Origin: Clostridiales bacterium
GTDB lineage: Bacteria > Bacillota > Clostridia > Saccharofermentanales > Saccharofermentanaceae
Assembly (NCBI GenBank): GCA_017615755.1
Contig: JAFZZM010000001.1
Span: 1 to 64,000, forward strand
Length of the DNA: 64,000 bases
Reading direction: 5' to 3'
The notes beneath the pieces were generated by a model, which saw only the letters and a list, made by a program, of their open reading frames with translations, was not told the origin of the DNA and did not search any database. Position numbers and translations under genes: made by a program. Positions within the stretch are counted from its first letter, which is position 1. Each line of letters opens with the position of its first letter. This document shows positions 52,632 to 61,787 of the stretch, piece by piece.

Positions 52632-54005
52632 TTATCCGTCATTCTTCTCCGTCTCAGTCGTAGTCTCAGTCGTAGTCTCGGTCTCGGCTTTTTTAGTACT
52701 GTACAGTTCTCCTTCGAGATCGTCTTCGTAATCCCAGCCGATCTTCTCGTACGTCTGTATGTAATACCGCAGGTCTTCGAGGGTAGAAAGATTATTCACC
52801 ATTTCCAGAACGTTTGATGCGTCTAAGTTTTGCTCATTTATGAAGCTTGTCTGTATCTGTCCACCCTCGTAAACTTCTCCGAAGCTGATGTACCAGTATG
52901 CGCTCTTGCTCGCCGGCGGATTCTCGTCCAGATCAGTGATATCCAGCTTATAAATCACATAAACACGGTTTTCGTTATGATATTTCGAATTTGCCAGGGC
53001 CATGCCGGCATATTCTATTTTTTCCAATTTCAAGCTCTTAGTCTGCGCGCCCACCACAATATGCTCTAAGATCTGCCAATCTTCGGCGCCCTTCTTAAGG
53101 CCTTTCTCCATAGGTTTTGTGATCTTATCAAGCGACTTGATCACGGAAAGTTTTTCTACCGTTTCTCCTTCGAAAGGCAGGATCTTTGATTCGTCCAAAG
53201 TCTTATCTTTGTAAGAATACGGGAACTGTGTCTCACGCATCAGGCTGTCTAAATCCAGAGAACCATGTGTTGACCAGTTGTCAAAACAAAGTGTTGCTCT
53301 CATGCCCGAAATAAAGGTAGGATCGATCGTTCCGTCCTTGTACACCCCTTGATAGATCATCATCCAGAAGAACTGTCGTTTTACCGGTTCAGCTCCGGTG
53401 TTATCGGTCACCAGCACCTGATAGATCATCGAGATCACGTCCTGTTCACTGGTTTCATTACTCGACATTTCATCTCTCATAAGGACCATTCCCAGGTAAT
53501 TCATATTATCGATATTCACGTTGTCCGGAATACCATCACCTTCAAAATTCCCATCGTCGCGAACCAGCTTCCTGGACGTTTCATCCAGGACCTTGAACTG
53601 ATCATCGGATACCTCACTCAGTGCGGTCACCGTCTGACGTCTCCCCATCGGCTGCGCTGTTGCCGTTGTCCCTGTCGTCGGATCTTCGGTACCGGCACTT
53701 GTGTCATCCGTCTCTTCTGCCTCTTCTTTGGTTTGCGAAACAGAAGTTGCCGATGTCTCCTCATCGACCACCTTCTTTTCCTTGGAAAAAGCACCCGTCC
53801 CGGCAAGTATTGCGATAGTTACACCGCCGGCCAGAAGTAATGTGGCCAGAGAACCGATCAGGATCTTCGTCCCACGGTTGCTTTTCGAAACAGCCTGTTC
53901 CGGTTCTTCCGGAAGCGCCTCCGGCTCTACTCGCTTCGATGCAATAGTTTCAGGCGACAAAACAGGCGACAGTGATAATCTTTCATCAGGATCTTTCTCG
54001 TTCAT
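52632..54005 (-). CDS. Hypothetical membrane-anchored protein, paralogue 1
   Basis: A 457-residue protein with a ~47-residue cytoplasmic N-terminus (MNEKDPDERLSLSPVLSPE), one membrane helix (ILIGSLATLLLAGGVTIAIL), a Thr/Ser/Glu linker (~75-120) and an extracellular domain of ~320 residues. The domain contains NYLGMVLMRDE, QVLVTDNTGAEPVKRQFFWM, CFDNWSTHGSLDLDSL and YVIYKLDITDLDENPP. It ends in a short Thr/Glu repeat tail (ETTTETTTETE) absent from its paralogue at 55337-56626. GAGAGGTATGAGTT precedes the ATG. No family recognised. Confidence 0.78.
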   Translation of the reverse strand: MNEKDPDERLSLSPVLSPETIASKRVEPEALPEEPEQAVSKSNRGTKILIGSLATLLLAGGVTIAILAGTGAFSKEKKVVDEETSATSVSQTKEEAEETDDTSAGTEDPTTGTTATAQPMGRRQTVTALSEVSDDQFKVLDETSRKLVRDDGNFEGDGIPDNVNIDNMNYLGMVLMRDEMSSNETSEQDVISMIYQVLVTDNTGAEPVKRQFFWMMIYQGVYKDGTIDPTFISGMRATLCFDNWSTHGSLDLDSLMRETQFPYSYKDKTLDESKILPFEGETVEKLSVIKSLDKITKPMEKGLKKGAEDWQILEHIVVGAQTKSLKLEKIEYAGMALANSKYHNENRVYVIYKLDITDLDENPPASKSAYWYISFGEVYEGGQIQTSFINEQNLDASNVLEMVNNLSTLEDLRYYIQTYEKIGWDYEDDLEGELYSTKKAETETTTETTTETEKNDG

Positions 54006-54200
54006 AACTCATACCTCTCATTTTATTGCCATGAATCTCCCTCTCTATACCTAGTATAGAGGGAAAACGGAATCAGAATTCATACAATATTGTCACATTG
54101 ATCTTCTCTCAAGCACTTCTGAACAAGAAAAATCTTTCCTGCCAAACTCCCCTTGCCTTATGTTAGAATCAAATTATCAAGGAAACGGAGGTATCAGATA

Positions 54201-55205
54201 ATGGCAAAAAAGATTACTCTACAAGAACTGAAGCCGGGTGATATCGTTCTTTATTCACCCCCGCCGGGAAAAGACAGTTGGGAATCCTGGCTGATCTGCT
54301 TTTTTACGAAATCACCGGTAAGCCACACCGCCATGATTGCCGGCAATCCCGGCTACGCAGCGCAGGAGATCCCGGGTGGCGCGACGGTCTGTCAGCTTCC
54401 GGACCCGGGCACGAGAACGGTCTACGTCCGCAGATTGGAAGGAGAACCGGACACTACCGATGTGCTCAAGATCGCCATGAAGTATGTTGAGGAGAAACTC
54501 CCTTACCCGATGTCGAATCTGGTATTCCTGGGTATGTACATCCTTGCTTCGGATTTTATTCCGAACACCGCTACCGGCTTGACGATCGAGTGTGCCTTAA
54601 AGGCTGTTAGTTATGTGCTCATGGAATTCATCAATAAGCATCTCCACCCGGGAACAAGTACCTCGCCGATGGTCTGCTCCCAGTTCGCTGCTGCCTGCTA
54701 CGATGAAGCAGCAACCACGATCGATCCGAAGTATACGATCAACTATGACGAAAGCGTATCTACCTTTTCGGGCCTTATCCATAAGATAATCGACCAGCTC
54801 ACTGAGGAAGAGAAAGAAAAGCTGTATGAAATCGAGCAGAAAGAAGATGAGATCCAGCTTGGCGCAGCTGCAGGACAGGACTACTGCGAACAGCTTGCAA
54901 AGGCGATCCAGGATCAGCAGAACAGCAATCTTATTACTGCACCCGGAAAGATCTCCGACAAGCTGATCACCGTCTTCTACCAGTATGGCAGATGCATGCT
55001 GAAACTCATCAAGAATGTGGATTATCCCGATAAGAAGCAAGCGACCGCAGAGGAGATCATAAACCTTCTGAGAGATCTTCTTTCCATCAGAGACGCATTT
55101 ATCTCTCCAGGAGATCTTCTGTCCCACACGACAAACCTGATGGACATGGGAGAGCTTGCTTATACTGCGGAGGAGATCACTCCGTACTGGAACAGAAACG
55201 ATTGA
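54201..55205 (+). CDS. YiiX-like permuted papain-fold hydrolase
   Basis: A 334-residue cytoplasmic-looking protein of the permuted NlpC/P60 (YiiX/YebB, DUF830) type. The order is reversed relative to papain: LKPGDIVLYSPP and the His in SHTAMIAG (H42) come first, and the Cys in VCSQFAAACYDEA (C159) later. The last ~120 residues are helical and family-specific to this gene. GGAGGTATCAGATA decides ATG 54201 over the longer frame to 54153. It is flanked by the two membrane-anchored paralogues on the opposite strand; a link is possible but unproven. Confidence 0.78.
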   Translation: MAKKITLQELKPGDIVLYSPPPGKDSWESWLICFFTKSPVSHTAMIAGNPGYAAQEIPGGATVCQLPDPGTRTVYVRRLEGEPDTTDVLKIAMKYVEEKLPYPMSNLVFLGMYILASDFIPNTATGLTIECALKAVSYVLMEFINKHLHPGTSTSPMVCSQFAAACYDEAATTIDPKYTINYDESVSTFSGLIHKIIDQLTEEEKEKLYEIEQKEDEIQLGAAAGQDYCEQLAKAIQDQQNSNLITAPGKISDKLITVFYQYGRCMLKLIKNVDYPDKKQATAEEIINLLRDLLSIRDAFISPGDLLSHTTNLMDMGELAYTAEEITPYWNRND

Positions 55206-55248
55206 AGAACAGATGAAGCAAAAACTTCTGGTCGAACCGGAAAAGCTT

Positions 55249-55317
55249 CTATGAAAAAGCACAACAGTTTTTCATAGTAAAACCAAAAAGGATCTGTCAG
55301 AGTGGCAGATCCTTTTT
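55249..55317. terminator. Two tandem terminators between convergent genes
   Basis: CTATGAAAAA/TTTTTCATAG (55249-55277) is followed by AAAAAGGATCTG/CAGATCCTTTTT (55285-55317), each with a 9-base loop region. The second has A- and T-runs on both sides and serves both the papain-like gene and the minus-strand paralogue gene ending at 55337. Confidence 0.85.
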
Positions 55318-55336
55318 GAGTCAATATATTCGTACA

Positions 55337-56626
55337 CTATGTCGCATTGCCGGTATCGTCTCCGAAATTATCTTCGTAATCCCATCCCCAGTACTCATGC
55401 GTCTTTATGAAGTCCCGCAGTTCTTCAATCGTCGCAGGTCCATCCAGCCACTCTGATAAGTCGCTTGCTTCATATGGCAGACTCTCGATGACCTTGGTCT
55501 GGATCTGTCCGCCTTCGTATATTTTCATGAAATTGGTATACCAGTATATGCTTCGGCTTACCGGCGGAGTCTGGTTAAGATCTGTGACATCCAGTTTGTA
55601 AATAACATACACACGATTATTATGTGCTTCTTCCGAATGTGTTAAGGCCAGACCGGCATACTCTACCTTTTCGATCTTTACACCTTTTTCCTCTGTACCG
55701 GGAGTGATATAAGCTATATACTGCCAGTTCTCGCTTCCGATCTTAAGACTCTCCTCCATGGACTTCGTGATCTGATCGAGTGATGTGACCAAGGAGGGCG
55801 TCTCATCGTATTCTCCGTCAAAAGGTTGTAAGCGGGAGTAGTCCAATCCGTTTTCTCTCAACGTATACCTTTCTTCTGCCTCGCGGATCAGGTTTTGCAG
55901 ACCCAGACAGCCTTGCGATGACCAGTTGTCAAAGCAGACCATCGACCACATGGGATCTGTCATTGTCGGATCGATCGTTCCATCCTGATACACACCTATG
56001 AATCCGCACATCCAGTAGTACTGCCTCTTTATCGGCTCATCTCCGGTATTATCGGTCACCTGTACCTGATAGACCATCTGAATCATGTCATGTTCCTTGT
56101 CGTTATCACTTGCATAATCGACACGATGACGGAGCATGCCAAGATAGTACATACCATCGATACTTACCTTATCCGGTATTTTCCCCTTCGAAAACTGATC
56201 CTCTTCCAGGATGTGTTTTCTCGACTCATCATCCATGAAGCTTATCTGTTCATCTGTTACCTGGCTTAACGATACGATCGATTTATGCGGTCCTTTCTGC
56301 GCAGTTGTCGATTCACCGGTACCCGGATCATCCGTCTTCGTCTCCGGCGTGGTTTCCGAAATCACACTTTCTGCAGTCTCCGCAGTCGTCTCTTTTTTCT
56401 CCTTGGAAAAAGCACCCGTCTTAGCAAGTATCCCGATGGTTACACCACCGACCAGAAGTAACGCGGCAAGAGAACCGACCAGGATCTTCGTCCCACGGGT
56501 GTTCTTCGAAACAGTTTGCTCCGGTCCTTCTGAAGACGGCACCTCTTCCACTCGTTTCGGTGCTACGGTTTCCGGGGATAAAACAGGTGACTGTGATAAT
56601 TTCTCGTAAGGGTCTTTCTCGTTCAT
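55337..56626 (-). CDS. Hypothetical membrane-anchored protein, paralogue 2
   Basis: A 429-residue paralogue of the protein at 52632-54005. It shares the N-terminus (MNEKDPYEKLSQSPVLSPET), the single membrane helix (ILVGSLAALLLVGGVTIGIL) and the extracellular landmarks YYLGMLRHRVD, QVQVTDNTGDEPIKRQYYWM, CFDNWSSQGCLGLQNL and VYVIYKLDVTDLNQTPP. I begin at the ATG matching the paralogue (56626), although the ribosome site there is weak; a longer frame runs to 56686. Probably the result of a duplication that trapped the papain-like gene between the copies. Confidence 0.78.
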   Translation of the reverse strand: MNEKDPYEKLSQSPVLSPETVAPKRVEEVPSSEGPEQTVSKNTRGTKILVGSLAALLLVGGVTIGILAKTGAFSKEKKETTAETAESVISETTPETKTDDPGTGESTTAQKGPHKSIVSLSQVTDEQISFMDDESRKHILEEDQFSKGKIPDKVSIDGMYYLGMLRHRVDYASDNDKEHDMIQMVYQVQVTDNTGDEPIKRQYYWMCGFIGVYQDGTIDPTMTDPMWSMVCFDNWSSQGCLGLQNLIREAEERYTLRENGLDYSRLQPFDGEYDETPSLVTSLDQITKSMEESLKIGSENWQYIAYITPGTEEKGVKIEKVEYAGLALTHSEEAHNNRVYVIYKLDVTDLNQTPPVSRSIYWYTNFMKIYEGGQIQTKVIESLPYEASDLSEWLDGPATIEELRDFIKTHEYWGWDYEDNFGDDTGNAT

Positions 56627-56781
56627 GATCATGCCCATCCCATATTGTTGCCAATGCTTCCTACTCAAGCATATTATATTATGCAAACAGCACGAGAAAT
56701 CCTACAATATTGTCACCTTTCACGAGTTGTTTTTTGAAGTACCGGCGCGGACCCGGGGAAGGAATGATCTATGTGATCCTG

Positions 56782-57363
56782 TCAGCGAAGAAGTTCATCT
56801 GTGGATATCTTCTTTTCCCAGTCAAAAGAAACTTCCACACCGGACATGCACGCAATGGAAGCCAGGCCGTGCGCGGATGCCCACAGTTTGAGTATATCTA
56901 CTTCCTGCTCTTCTTCCGTTCTTGGGATCTTATTCTCACTTAAGTATTTCAGATACGTCTCTTTCAGGAGTACAAACGGCGGATAATCCTCCGGGTGTTC
57001 TTTTCCGGGCTGAATGTGTGCCACGATATTCTGGCCGCTGAAAAGGAACTTGAAATAATCCGGCCGGCGCATGAAAAACGCCACATAGTTTCTACCCATA
57101 TCGACCAGTGCTTTTTCAGAAGAAGGAGCATCGCTGACAGCCTTCTCCAGTTCCGTCATAAACTGGCCGGTAACATGTGCTTTGATCGCTTCGACCAGTT
57201 CATCCTTATCCTTGAAATGCGAGTAAGGAGCGGCATGGGAGACGTTACAGAGTGCAGCCACCTTTCGCAGAGAAAGGTTCTCTTCGCCGTTCTCGTTAAT
57301 GATCTTCACGCCGGCATCGATCAATGCCTGCCGTAAGTTTCCATGGTGGTAACTGTCACTCAT
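56782..57363 (-). CDS. TetR-family repressor
   Basis: A 193-residue regulator. The helix-turn-helix (NGEENLSLRKVAALCNVSHA, then PYSHFKDKDELVEAI) lies within the first 50 residues; the C-terminal domain belongs to the TetR_C_33-like type by its FMTELEKAV and FFMRRPDYFKFLF pattern. It overlaps the hydrolase gene by eight bases and is transcribed with it. Two palindromes at the operon promoter are its likely operators. Confidence 0.92.
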   Translation of the reverse strand: MSDSYHHGNLRQALIDAGVKIINENGEENLSLRKVAALCNVSHAAPYSHFKDKDELVEAIKAHVTGQFMTELEKAVSDAPSSEKALVDMGRNYVAFFMRRPDYFKFLFSGQNIVAHIQPGKEHPEDYPPFVLLKETYLKYLSENKIPRTEEEQEVDILKLWASAHGLASIACMSGVEVSFDWEKKISTDELLR

Positions 57364-58444
57364 CCGATGTCATCTCCTTTATTTTTCTAAGTATATCACA
57401 CGTTACCTCAGGGTTTTCCCAGAGAGGACTGTGCGCGGCATCCGGAACGAGGAAGAAATCTTTTGCCGGAGCCTTAAGGATCGAGCAGTATTCCTCAACC
57501 AGTTCCCACGGGCAGTTATAGTCATACTGACCGCTGATGAAATAAGTCGGAATCGAAAGCTCGGTGATTTCTTTCCGGTAATCGAAATCGTCCGTTTCCT
57601 TGGAAATAGGTGCACGACGATACATTTTCATGCCGCGGATATAGTTGATCTTCTCGCTGACCGTGTAGCACTTCGCGAAAATGATCGGGAGCACGATTCC
57701 TTCAAACTCTGTCTTGTTCCAGATCGTTCCGCCGCCTGCATCGTGCACCAGTTCGACATAATCGACCCACGCTGCCGTACACTTCACTTTGCCATCATCC
57801 AGGTGCTCCACCATACCTTCCAGTTTCTTCAAAGAAGCGTTCGCGTTTCTTTCAGTAAAGACTTCCTTCATGAAGTTATACATCAACGTATCCCGGTCGA
57901 TGGAATCCGTCACGGCCTGCGCCATACCGATCAAAGCCGCGTAGTCCTCCGGATACTGCTTTGCAGCCCGAAGCGCAATATGCGAGCCGCCGGAAAAGCC
58001 CATGATGTAGATCTTCTCTTTCCCGAATCTTTCCTTGAGATACTGTGTCACCGCATGGGTATCTTTCAGAAGATTTTCCATCGTGATACTGTCCTCATCG
58101 ATATCACTGTCATAGGCAATCCCCATGCCCCGGTAGTCCCAGTACACCACCGTATAATCTTCTTCCAGACGCATATCCTTATACTTGTCCGTGAAGACAT
58201 AGTCATCTGTACCGGGGCCACTCGATACCAAAAGCAATACCGGATTATCTGTGTTCACGCTGTTGATGAAGAAGCCGTTCGGCGCACCGTTGACCTCCAT
58301 CACAAACTTCTCCGACAGGCTCTTCTCCCCGTCATATTTCCGGATCGTACCCGGGCTCAGGATCACCCAGACGATAAACAATACCGCGGCGATTCCCAGA
58401 AGGATTCCTGCTATGATCAACATCTTTTTTCCTGCCTTTTTCAT
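57356..58444 (-). CDS. Membrane-anchored alpha/beta hydrolase
   Basis: A 362-residue hydrolase with an N-terminal membrane helix (MLIIAGILLGIAAVLFIVWV), then an alpha/beta domain of the proline-iminopeptidase type: VLLLVSSGPGTDD (oxyanion loop), VVYWDYRGMGIAYD, the elbow GFSGGSH with the nucleophile Ser, and the late acid/His region ISGQYDYNCP ... DAAHSPLW. It probably faces the outside of the membrane. TTGGAG precedes the ATG. Substrate unknown; regulation by the co-encoded TetR suggests response to a small molecule it may degrade. Confidence 0.85.
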   Translation of the reverse strand: MKKAGKKMLIIAGILLGIAAVLFIVWVILSPGTIRKYDGEKSLSEKFVMEVNGAPNGFFINSVNTDNPVLLLVSSGPGTDDYVFTDKYKDMRLEEDYTVVYWDYRGMGIAYDSDIDEDSITMENLLKDTHAVTQYLKERFGKEKIYIMGFSGGSHIALRAAKQYPEDYAALIGMAQAVTDSIDRDTLMYNFMKEVFTERNANASLKKLEGMVEHLDDGKVKCTAAWVDYVELVHDAGGGTIWNKTEFEGIVLPIIFAKCYTVSEKINYIRGMKMYRRAPISKETDDFDYRKEITELSIPTYFISGQYDYNCPWELVEEYCSILKAPAKDFFLVPDAAHSPLWENPEVTCDILRKIKEMTSDE

Positions 58445-58459
58445 CGAGTATGCTCCAAT

Positions 58460-58505
58460 CTTTACACCGTAAAGTTATTATAGCACGCATCTTTACACTG
58501 TCAAG
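58460..58505 (-). promoter_or_regulatory. Consensus promoter with two palindromic operators
   Basis: On the minus strand TTGACA (58499-58504), a 16-base spacer and TATAAT (58477-58482) form a full-consensus promoter. Two 15-base palindromes, CTTTACACCGTAAAG at 58460-58474 and CTTTACACTGTCAAG at 58491-58505, lie 31 bases apart. One covers the -35 and one follows the -10. This is a classic arrangement for repression by the TetR protein of the operon. Confidence 0.82.
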
Positions 58506-58524
58506 ATACAAGCAGAAAATTTTC

Positions 58525-58665
58525 TCAGCGAATACATCGCCAAACCTCTATGAGCCGCTCCAGCGACCACGCCGCATTCGCCGGACTCGTAGACGGTAAC
58601 ACTGTTACAGGTCTTTGTATCTTCGGATTTGCGTACTTCTCGTAATACTTCAGCGTATCCTCTTC
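58525..58665 (-). pseudogene. C-terminal fragment of a deoxyinosine glycosylase gene
   Basis: About 46 codons on the minus strand match the end of the complete gene at 14158-14631: by eye 33 of the last 40 residues are identical, including RPVTVLPSTSPANA and RCIR. The rest of the enzyme, with its catalytic N-terminal motif, is missing. The break lies just before the promoter of the acetyltransferase gene. It is a relic and not functional. Confidence 0.88.
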
Positions 58666-58710
58666 GATGGTATAATAGACATGTGAAAACGCAGCAGGAA
58701 GGGTACGCAG

Positions 58711-59178
58711 ATGAAGATAAATGTTGAATTCGGAACGCACGACGATATCGATTCCTGGATGTGTCTCGTCGAAAAGGTCAGCTGGAATTTCCCCGGACTC
58801 GAAACAAAAGAATCCCTGGAAGAGCACAAGCAGACCGTCTTAAAGTTTATCGACAAGCATCAGGCCATTTGCGTAAAGGATGATACAACCGTTTGCGGCG
58901 TTCTTCTTTTCTCGCGTAACCGCAACATGATTTGCTGTCTGGCCGTGGATCCTTCTTACCGAAAGCAAGGACTTGCATCTGCTCTTCTGGAAAAAGCACT
59001 ATCGGAATTAGACAGGAGCAGGGATATTACCGTCTCCACTTTCCGCGAAGAAGATGAAAAAGGACCTGCGCCGCGCGCCCTCTATAAGAAGTTCGGTTTT
59101 GAAGAAGGCGAACTGACCATAGAGTTCGGCTATCCGAATCAGGTTTTTGTTCTTCGGGGCAAACCTTGCTCTATCTGA
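58711..59178 (+). CDS. GNAT-family acetyltransferase
   Basis: A 155-residue N-acetyltransferase. The acetyl-CoA-binding signature VDPSYRKQGLASALLEKAL is near residue 80, preceded by the VCGVLLFSRNRNMICCLAV strand pair; ALYKKFGFEEGE near the end is the usual motif B region. AGGAAGGG precedes the ATG, and a TATAAT hexamer lies about 40 bases upstream, partly inside the glycosylase fragment. Substrate unknown. Confidence 0.9.
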   Translation: MKINVEFGTHDDIDSWMCLVEKVSWNFPGLETKESLEEHKQTVLKFIDKHQAICVKDDTTVCGVLLFSRNRNMICCLAVDPSYRKQGLASALLEKALSELDRSRDITVSTFREEDEKGPAPRALYKKFGFEEGELTIEFGYPNQVFVLRGKPCSI

Positions 59179-59213
59179 CCTTTTTCGAATAATAGATGAA
59201 CTCCTTTTTTTCC

Positions 59214-60710
59214 TCACTTTGATCCACGCGCAACCTTGGCATAATCGTAGCCCTGATCTGAAGTCATCTCGCAAGGCGTCAGTGTGAAATACTCTACACC
59301 GAAACCACGAATGCTGAAATCAAGTTTTACGTCGCCCGAAGGAGCGGTCAGGATCTTCGATGTAACACATGGTGAATCGACTTTCTTCAGAAGATCGATC
59401 TGTTCCTTCGAAGGTGCTGCCGGCTCTCCGATATCGTGCCAGAGTTTCAACGGATTGGTAGTAACCGGATCCACAGTCTGACGGATCAAAGTCAGTTTCT
59501 TATCCTTCACCGGTAACGTGAAATCTTTCTTCAACGTCTTCTTGTCTCTGTTCCATACGATACCACGGATCTCTTTCTTATCGCTGCTTTCAACGATTAC
59601 GCATTCCTCATCCTTATAGATGCAGCGGCCGGACAGTTCCTGAAGTTTCTTAAAGAATGCAAAAGTCCAGAACGTCGGTTTTCTGACACAACCTGCCGCA
59701 ACAAGACCGAAACCGCCATGGAAATACGTATGCGGGATACCGGCTTCTTCGAAAACATCGCCGAATGTCCAGTAGGAATAGGACTCGTTCACATCGCCCA
59801 GATGTGAAAGCTGGTGCGCGATATATGCCGCATTCTCATTCGTATCGTGGATCGGATTGGTCGGCGTATACGACGTATTGAATTCCGTGATGTGGATCGG
59901 AAGACCCTTGAATTCCTTATATGAATCGATCGCCACGCGAGACGTTTTCAGGTTGTCGAAACCAAGGAACGGATCGGACAACTGCTGGTATGTAAAGTGT
60001 CCTTTGAACTGCGGCATTTCCGTCGTGTAATGGTGTCTGGTGATAAAGTCGGGAGACAGTTTTTCCTTCTTGCAGAAATCCAGAAAACTTCTGATCCAGA
60101 ACTCATCTTTTACACCGCATACCGCCGGTCCGCCGACAGTAAAACGCGGGTCGACTTTCTTGACTGCCTTATATGTGATCTTAAAGAGCTTGAAGTATTC
60201 CTCCATGTCGGCATCTTTCCAGAAGCCCGGAAGGTTCGGTTCATTCCATACCTCAACCGGCCACGTCACGACACGGTCACGGCCATATCTGTCGCAAAGA
60301 TGCGTAAGTGTCGTACTGACCAGATCGGCCCATTTTTCATAGCTCTTGGGTGGCGTTACATTTCCCTTCCAAACAAAGATGGTCTGGTCTCCGGAAGCAA
60401 GTGCCTCAGGCATGAAACCAAGTTCCAGAAAAGGCTCGAGTCCCTGCTCGATATAGCTGTCCATAACGCGGTCGAGATAGGTGAAGTTGTAGCAGAAATA
60501 TGTTTTCTTTCCGAATCTTCTTTCTTCGTAGATGCCCATGTCGGCGCAAAAAAGACCATGCCCGCGGATATGCTTGAATCCGATCTCTTCCTGCACGATC
60601 TTAAGCTCGTCCTGATATTCCTTTGCAAGAGCCAGCCCCATACGTCCCGTTCCTACGCAGTAGTCTACATTGTTATGAAATACATAGGTCTTCTTTCTGT
60701 CAATCCTCAT
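59214..60710 (-). CDS. GH39 family glycoside hydrolase, beta-xylosidase-like
   Basis: A 498-residue (beta/alpha)8 enzyme. The acid/base Glu lies in VEVWNEPNLPGFW (near residue 153) and the nucleophile Glu in IHITEFNTSY (near 256), the GH39 pattern; YSYWTFGDVFEE follows. The last ~110 residues form a beta domain. No signal peptide, so it would act inside the cell on imported xylo-oligosaccharides. It is complete in length for GH39. GGAGG-type sequence lies before the start. Confidence 0.92.
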   Translation of the reverse strand: MRIDRKKTYVFHNNVDYCVGTGRMGLALAKEYQDELKIVQEEIGFKHIRGHGLFCADMGIYEERRFGKKTYFCYNFTYLDRVMDSYIEQGLEPFLELGFMPEALASGDQTIFVWKGNVTPPKSYEKWADLVSTTLTHLCDRYGRDRVVTWPVEVWNEPNLPGFWKDADMEEYFKLFKITYKAVKKVDPRFTVGGPAVCGVKDEFWIRSFLDFCKKEKLSPDFITRHHYTTEMPQFKGHFTYQQLSDPFLGFDNLKTSRVAIDSYKEFKGLPIHITEFNTSYTPTNPIHDTNENAAYIAHQLSHLGDVNESYSYWTFGDVFEEAGIPHTYFHGGFGLVAAGCVRKPTFWTFAFFKKLQELSGRCIYKDEECVIVESSDKKEIRGIVWNRDKKTLKKDFTLPVKDKKLTLIRQTVDPVTTNPLKLWHDIGEPAAPSKEQIDLLKKVDSPCVTSKILTAPSGDVKLDFSIRGFGVEYFTLTPCEMTSDQGYDYAKVARGSK

Positions 60711-60847
60711 AAGTGTTCCTCCTAAAAGTCATACGATCCTCTTTCAGACTCTTATAACATTGTACACGAAATAACAAGATGATATCATATGAAAAGTAGT
60801 AGGAACATCAGCACTTGATCACAAGCATAAAGCATTGGGAACAAATT

Positions 60848-61759
60848 ATGAGTTTTAATAATTTACCTGGAATAAGGAGCAACTCCTCGAATGGCGGCGC
60901 AACAACTTCGCAATTACCGAAGATGTCATACAACGTCATGTGCGTGACCGGTTTCATCGCCTCGCTGTTCTCCGTTATTCTGGTCATCTGTTTTTTCTTT
61001 TTTTCGAGTCCGTCTGTGCCTATCTTTCTGGTATCCATGTTTCTCCTTGGCATTGCTGCTCTGGTAGTATCGATCATCGGAATTGCGACCTTCAATAGAG
61101 ACAAGCACCTCGGGTTCGGATTTGGTATTACAGGATTGGTCATCTCCATCGTAAGCATCCTTGCTTCCATCATTATCACGATCGTTATGCTCGCAATCGG
61201 CACACTGTTTTTGGGTTCGGTCCTTGCCCTTTCCCATACTGACAAGCCAACGTATAAAGGACCGGTCAAAAAAATCGACAATTACGAGATCAGGCTGGAA
61301 GATAAGGCAGATTCTTACAAAGCCATGCTGGCCTCCTGGTTCTGGAGCGGCGATCCGAGTGATAACGTAATCGAGATCCCTGATACCTATGAAGACATCA
61401 CGATCTGTGCTATCGGCGATACGAATGCAAGTTCTTTTGAAATCAAAATCGATCCGGCTGTCCAGAATTTCGTGACACTTGACGAGGATGCCATTAAGGA
61501 TTCAAAGGCATATGTATCCGCTGTTCCGGAAGGAACCATCATCCATTTCTCCGAGGTCGAATTCACATTAAAAGTCGGAAAAAACATCAAGATGGTAAGT
61601 ATAGATGATTTCCCGATATATGGTATCTGGAACGAGGATGGAAGCATCACTTACCATCACATCACCATCAAATATGACTGTTCATCCGGTAATCCGTACT
61701 TCTATTCAAAGAACGGACTTCTCTACAAAAGAGGATCAGATGAGCCACTCCGGACATGA
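60848..61759 (+). CDS. Membrane protein with DUF4190-like helices and extracellular domain
   Basis: A 303-residue protein. A short cytoplasmic N-terminus with MSYNVMCVTGFIASLF leads to three helices (~25-50, ~57-77, ~92-125) arranged as in DUF4190 proteins, including the FNRDKHLGFGFGITGLV turn. The C-terminal ~175 residues form an outside domain with beta strands (NVIEIPDTYEDITICAIGD, IIHFSEVEFTLKVG). ATG 60848 is chosen from the start of similarity; the ribosome site is weak. The next gene repeats the helical part. Confidence 0.72.
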   Translation: MSFNNLPGIRSNSSNGGATTSQLPKMSYNVMCVTGFIASLFSVILVICFFFFSSPSVPIFLVSMFLLGIAALVVSIIGIATFNRDKHLGFGFGITGLVISIVSILASIIITIVMLAIGTLFLGSVLALSHTDKPTYKGPVKKIDNYEIRLEDKADSYKAMLASWFWSGDPSDNVIEIPDTYEDITICAIGDTNASSFEIKIDPAVQNFVTLDEDAIKDSKAYVSAVPEGTIIHFSEVEFTLKVGKNIKMVSIDDFPIYGIWNEDGSITYHHITIKYDCSSGNPYFYSKNGLLYKRGSDEPLRT

Positions 61760-61787
61760 ACAAACCGTTTAAAGAGGAGATATACCC

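Noticed and set aside
57431..58483. 350-residue plus-strand frame opposite the membrane-anchored hydrolase
   Set aside because: Shadow of the hydrolase gene, which has a membrane helix, a catalytic elbow and a consensus promoter.
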